DNA of 64,000 bases from DASRHY01 sp035650275 (GTDB taxonomy: Bacteria > Actinomycetota > Actinomycetes > Propionibacteriales > Kribbellaceae): the NCBI GenBank assembly GCA_035650275.1, contig DASRHY010000019.1, positions 15,091 through 79,090 on the forward strand, written 5' to 3'. Of this stretch, positions 61,720 to 64,000 are shown piece after piece. The translations under genes and the position numbers were made by a program. How positions within the stretch are numbered: the first letter of the stretch is position 1; each line of letters starts with the position of its first letter. The notes beneath the pieces were generated by a model. That model did not search any database and was not told the origin of the DNA. It worked only from the letters and a program-made list of their open reading frames with translations.

Positions 61720-62211
61720 ATGGCGACACTGACGGTCTGGAGGTTCGAGCACTGGCATGAGGCCGATCAAGCGATCGCCACCCTGGAGGCGCTGGAAAAG
61801 CAAGGGCTGATCAAGCTGCACGATGCCGCGAGCGTGTCGTGGCAGCCGGACACGAAGAAGCCCAAGACCAGGCAGTTGCACCACCTGGTCAGGCCGGGTG
61901 CGATGGGTGGGATGTTCTGGGGAATGCTGTTCGGCCTGATCTTCATGGTGCCGATCGCCGGAGCCGCCGTCGGGGCCGCAGCCGGCGCCCTGAGGGGATC
62001 GCTGCGCGACGTGGGGATCGACGACGAGTTCATCAAGTCTGCTCGTGACCAGATCACGCCGGGCACCTCCGCACTGTTCCTGATGTCGAGCGAAGCGGTT
62101 CCCGACAAGGTGAAGGAGACATTCGACCGGACCGGGCTCAAACTGCAGCTCATCGAGTCCAACCTGTCGGCTGAGCAGGAAGCGGCCCTGCGCGAGATGA
62201 TCGCCGGTTAA
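61720..62211 (+). CDS. DUF1269 family membrane-associated protein
   Basis: About 163 residues. N-terminal MATLTVWRFEHWHEADQAIA then ATLEALEKQGLIKLHDAASV, followed by a glycine-zipper membrane hairpin (GAMGGMFWGMLFGLIFMVPI, AGAAVGAAAGAL) and a helical end (DKVKETFDRTGLKLQLIESN). This matches the DUF1269/TM1410-like family. Function unknown. GGGAG lies seven bases before the ATG at 61720. It is divergent from the efflux pump gene. Confidence 0.85.
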   Translation: MATLTVWRFEHWHEADQAIATLEALEKQGLIKLHDAASVSWQPDTKKPKTRQLHHLVRPGAMGGMFWGMLFGLIFMVPIAGAAVGAAAGALRGSLRDVGIDDEFIKSARDQITPGTSALFLMSSEAVPDKVKETFDRTGLKLQLIESNLSAEQEAALREMIAG

Positions 62212-62251
62212 CCGGCGGATGCCACGTAAGTGTCCTAGTCCGCCGCGGCTT

Positions 62252-62280
62252 GCGCGGGCCTTCCGGCAGCGATACTGGCT
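62252..62280 (+). promoter_or_regulatory. Promoter of the methyltransferase gene
   Basis: -35 TTGCGC (62252-62257), 17-base spacer, -10 TACTGG (62275-62280). The GTG start follows almost at once, inside the repeat GTGAGTGAGTGAGTG, and no ribosome-binding site fits between, so translation is probably leaderless. Confidence 0.5.
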
Positions 62281-62282
62281 GA

Positions 62283-62924
62283 GTGAGTGAGTGTTGTGAC
62301 CCGCGGGGCTGTGATCAGTTCTTTGGCTCGGGCTATGCGCGTCGGGTCGCGAAGCGGTACCGCAGGAACGGTCTGGATAAGACGGCCCGGCGGATGGTGG
62401 AATTCCTGGACGAGCGCGGCATCCGCGGCGCCACCGTGCTCGAGATCGGTGGCGGTATCGGCGAGATCCAGATCGAGCTGCTTCGACGCGGTGCCGCACA
62501 GGTGGTGAGCCTCGAGCTGGTCGATGCCTATGACGGCGAGGCGCAGCGGTTGCTCCGCGACGCCGGGCTCGAGGACCGCGTCGTACGGCGCCGGCATGAC
62601 ATCGCAGCGCACCCGGACGGTGTCGAGCGGGCCGATGTGGTCGTGCTCCACCGGGTGGTCTGCTGCTATCCGGACTACGAGCGACTGCTCGCCGCGGCGG
62701 CTGAGCACGCCCGCCGGCTCCTCGTCTTCAGCTATCCCCGGCACGGTGTGCTCGGACGCTTGGCCACCGCTGCTGAGAACGCCGTCTTCAGAGCCCGTCG
62801 AACGACGTTCCGAACCTTCAACCATTCACCGGATGCCATGCTCGGCGTGCTCGCTGAGCATGGACTCACCGGCGTCTACACCCACCGCGGGCTGGCATGG
62901 CAGGTTGTGGGTCTGGAGCGCTGA
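62283..62924 (+). CDS. SAM-dependent class I methyltransferase
   Basis: About 213 residues. Core motif VLEIGGGIGEIQIELLRRGA, acidic residue in VSLELVDAY, and ADVVVLHRVVCCYPDYERLL. The N-terminal MSECCDPRGCDQFFGSGYAR is typical of a small magnesium-protoporphyrin/ubiquinone-type methyltransferase group in actinomycetes, with three cysteines in the first ten residues. Substrate unknown. GTG at 62283 gives exactly this N-terminus. Confidence 0.85.
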   Translation: MSECCDPRGCDQFFGSGYARRVAKRYRRNGLDKTARRMVEFLDERGIRGATVLEIGGGIGEIQIELLRRGAAQVVSLELVDAYDGEAQRLLRDAGLEDRVVRRRHDIAAHPDGVERADVVVLHRVVCCYPDYERLLAAAAEHARRLLVFSYPRHGVLGRLATAAENAVFRARRTTFRTFNHSPDAMLGVLAEHGLTGVYTHRGLAWQVVGLER

Positions 62925-63038
62925 AGCGGGGACGAGGGGCACGCGACCGCAGGACCCTTCACGAACGCTGCGCGAGCAGACGGCGCGCGGGATGCGCAGC
63001 CACCTGACGCGGTGCTACCTAGCGATGTTGCTTGATCG

Positions 63039-63077
63039 GTATACCGCAATCGGTATGCGATACCGATTGCGGTATAC
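63039..63077. promoter_or_regulatory. 39-base nested palindrome, probable TetR-type double operator
   Basis: Perfect 18-bp inverted repeat: GTATACCGCAATCGGTAT at 63039-63056, spacer GCG, and the complement ATACCGATTGCGGTATAC at 63060-63077. Each arm is itself a palindrome, ATACCG-N4-CGGTAT. This is the shape of two adjoining TetR-family operators. It lies 60 bases past the 3' end of the leftward truncated hydrolase and about 115 bases past the methyltransferase stop, so it stands alone without an attached promoter-proximal gene. Confidence 0.7.
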
Positions 63078-63137
63078 GGTTGCCGCGGTCATCGCCGCAC
63101 GGTGCACGCTGCTCACCGGTACCCGTCGCGCTCTGGT

Positions 63138-63794
63138 CTAGTGGTCGTGGGCGAACTGGCGCAGCGCGGGAGCGAGGACGTCGGGTGTGGTGCTGTGCTG
63201 TTCGCCGGGTACGGCCCGCAGGGTGGCGGTGGGCAGGTGGTCGGCGGCTGCTCGGGCCCCGCTGATCAGGGCCGGGGTGGTGTCGTTGCCGTGCATGACC
63301 AGGATGGGGATGGTGATCGCGGCCCAGCGGTCATCGGGCAGGGGGTTGCCGGACATGGTGGTGCCCATGATGCGTCCGTCGTAGGCGATGGTGTGCGCGA
63401 TCGCTTCGAGGGTGGGCCAGAAGGGTGCTTGTCGCATGCCGGCGACGTGTTCGTCGGGTACGCCGGCCGCGGCGGTCATGAACAGTGCGGCCGCGTCGCC
63501 GGGGTGGCCGTCGGCGATGTGGGCGTCGAGTTGAGGGACGTAGTCGGCCGGCAGGGGTGGGCGGCTGTCGTCGACGACAAATGGTGGTTCGAACAGCGCC
63601 AGGCGGGTGATCGGGAGGCCTGCCGCGGCGGCGTCGAGGGCCAGCACGGCGCCGGAGGACCAGCCGAACACGATGGCGGGTGCGCCGGCGTGGTCGATCA
63701 GGGCGGCGAGGTCTTCGATCTCGCGCTGCACCGCGTAGGGCGCGGTGTCGGTGCTGTCGCCGCGGCCGCGGCGGTCGTAGGCGTAGACCCGGAA
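63138..63794 (-). pseudogene. Alpha/beta hydrolase, 5' end missing
   Basis: The frame encodes the C-terminal three quarters of an alpha/beta hydrolase: FRVYAYDRRGRGDSTDT, nucleophile elbow VFGWSSGAVLALDAAAAG, PILVMHGNDTTPALISG and catalytic His in VPGEQHSTTP. The expected start, with the HG oxyanion loop (about 35-45 residues), is absent: upstream of 63794 the same bases encode a TetR fragment on the other strand. The open frame continues to 63962, but its sequence there is nonsense. Truncated gene at a rearrangement junction. Confidence 0.75.
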
Positions 63795-64000
63795 CTGCTG
63801 GGCGAATCGCTGGCGCGGCTGGCCGACCGCGGGTTGTTGCGTGAGCTTCCCGACCCGAGCCTGGCCGCCTACCACTTCGCCGGACTCGTCATGTACAAGC
63901 CGATGAACCAGGTGATGTTCGCCGGCACCGCGGCACGGCTGGCCCCTGACGAGCTCGAACACATGGCCGACCGCGCGGCCGAGGTGTTCCTTGCGGCCTA
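63792..64000 (+). pseudogene. TetR family regulator, C-terminal fragment (5' truncated and cut by window edge)
   Basis: The rightward frame reads ELLGESLARLADRGLLRELP, then DPSLAAYHFAGLVMYKPMNQ and VMFAGTAARLAPDELEHMAD, RAAEVFLAAY, the ligand-domain end of AefR/AcrR-like TetR proteins. No HTH precedes it; the bases to the left encode the hydrolase on the other strand. It is open to the window end. It and the hydrolase were probably once a divergent TetR/target pair. Confidence 0.72.

Noticed and set aside
63039..63077. Simple bidirectional terminator
   Set aside because: The nested ATACCG-N4-CGGTAT symmetry and moderate GC content fit paired operators better than the GC-only stems seen in this genome's terminators; not fully excluded.
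1..64000. CRISPR arrays, insertion sequences, prophage or integrase genes
   Set aside because: No direct-repeat/spacer series, no transposase or integrase motif, and no paired terminal inverted repeats were found on reading both strands.

Overview
High-GC actinomycete chromosome. Codon use, GTG/TTG starts, an ECF/SigE-type sigma factor, large BTAD/NB-ARC regulators, LGFP-repeat proteins and many secreted enzymes suggest a soil actinomycete such as Kribbella or another member of the Propionibacteriales; the genus is a guess from style, not from any search. There is no rRNA, intact tRNA, CRISPR array, transposase or integrase. The window is ordinary accessory chromosome: small operons, each often with its own regulator.

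Layout. 1-6.1 kb: the cut 5' end of a secreted von Willebrand A protein, an aldo/keto reductase, a CorA transporter and a large secreted subtilase. 6.4-11.1 kb: an epimerase with a TetR regulator, then a tightly coupled operon of a CrtI-like FAD oxidoreductase, a histidine-box membrane desaturase/hydroxylase and a second TetR; its promoter appears leaderless and an 18-bp palindrome is centred on the start codon. 11.2-14.8 kb: SigJ-like sigma factor + epimerase, and SigE-family sigma factor + membrane protein. 15-19 kb: two paralogous questin-oxidase-family genes flank a divergent MarR / ICMT-type methyltransferase pair with palindromic operators. 19-26.5 kb: secreted proteins, a glucose/sorbosone-dehydrogenase-like protein with a PKD domain, an orphan cytochrome b lacking one expected haem-ligand histidine, and small genes. 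26.6-31.7 kb: a BTAD/NB-ARC regulator with a one-base frameshift, divergent from a methyltransferase, then an SDR.

32-41 kb: a tandem-duplicated secreted-protein cassette (leader, gene and terminator all copied), a double-GNAT protein, an SDR, a five-unit 36-residue repeat protein with a one-base deletion, an ArsR/MFS operon and a secreted protein with a TTG start. 41-49 kb: flippase-like membrane protein, GNAT, AlkZ-related winged-helix protein, a LuxR/NB-ARC regulator divergent from a proline racemase / ornithine-cyclodeaminase-family pair that looks like hydroxyproline or proline-epimer catabolism. 49-57.3 kb: LGFP amidase, membrane protein, PQQ-type beta-propeller, BTAD regulator and trypsin-like protease. 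57.6-64 kb: small membrane proteins, DHFR-family protein, hydrolase, DHA2 MFS pump, DUF1269 protein and a methyltransferase. The window ends at a junction where an alpha/beta hydrolase and a TetR gene, pointing away from each other, have both lost their 5' ends; an isolated nested TetR-type palindrome lies nearby.

Starts were chosen by ribosome-binding site and family fit, so several differ from the longest open frame. Nothing was checked by database search.
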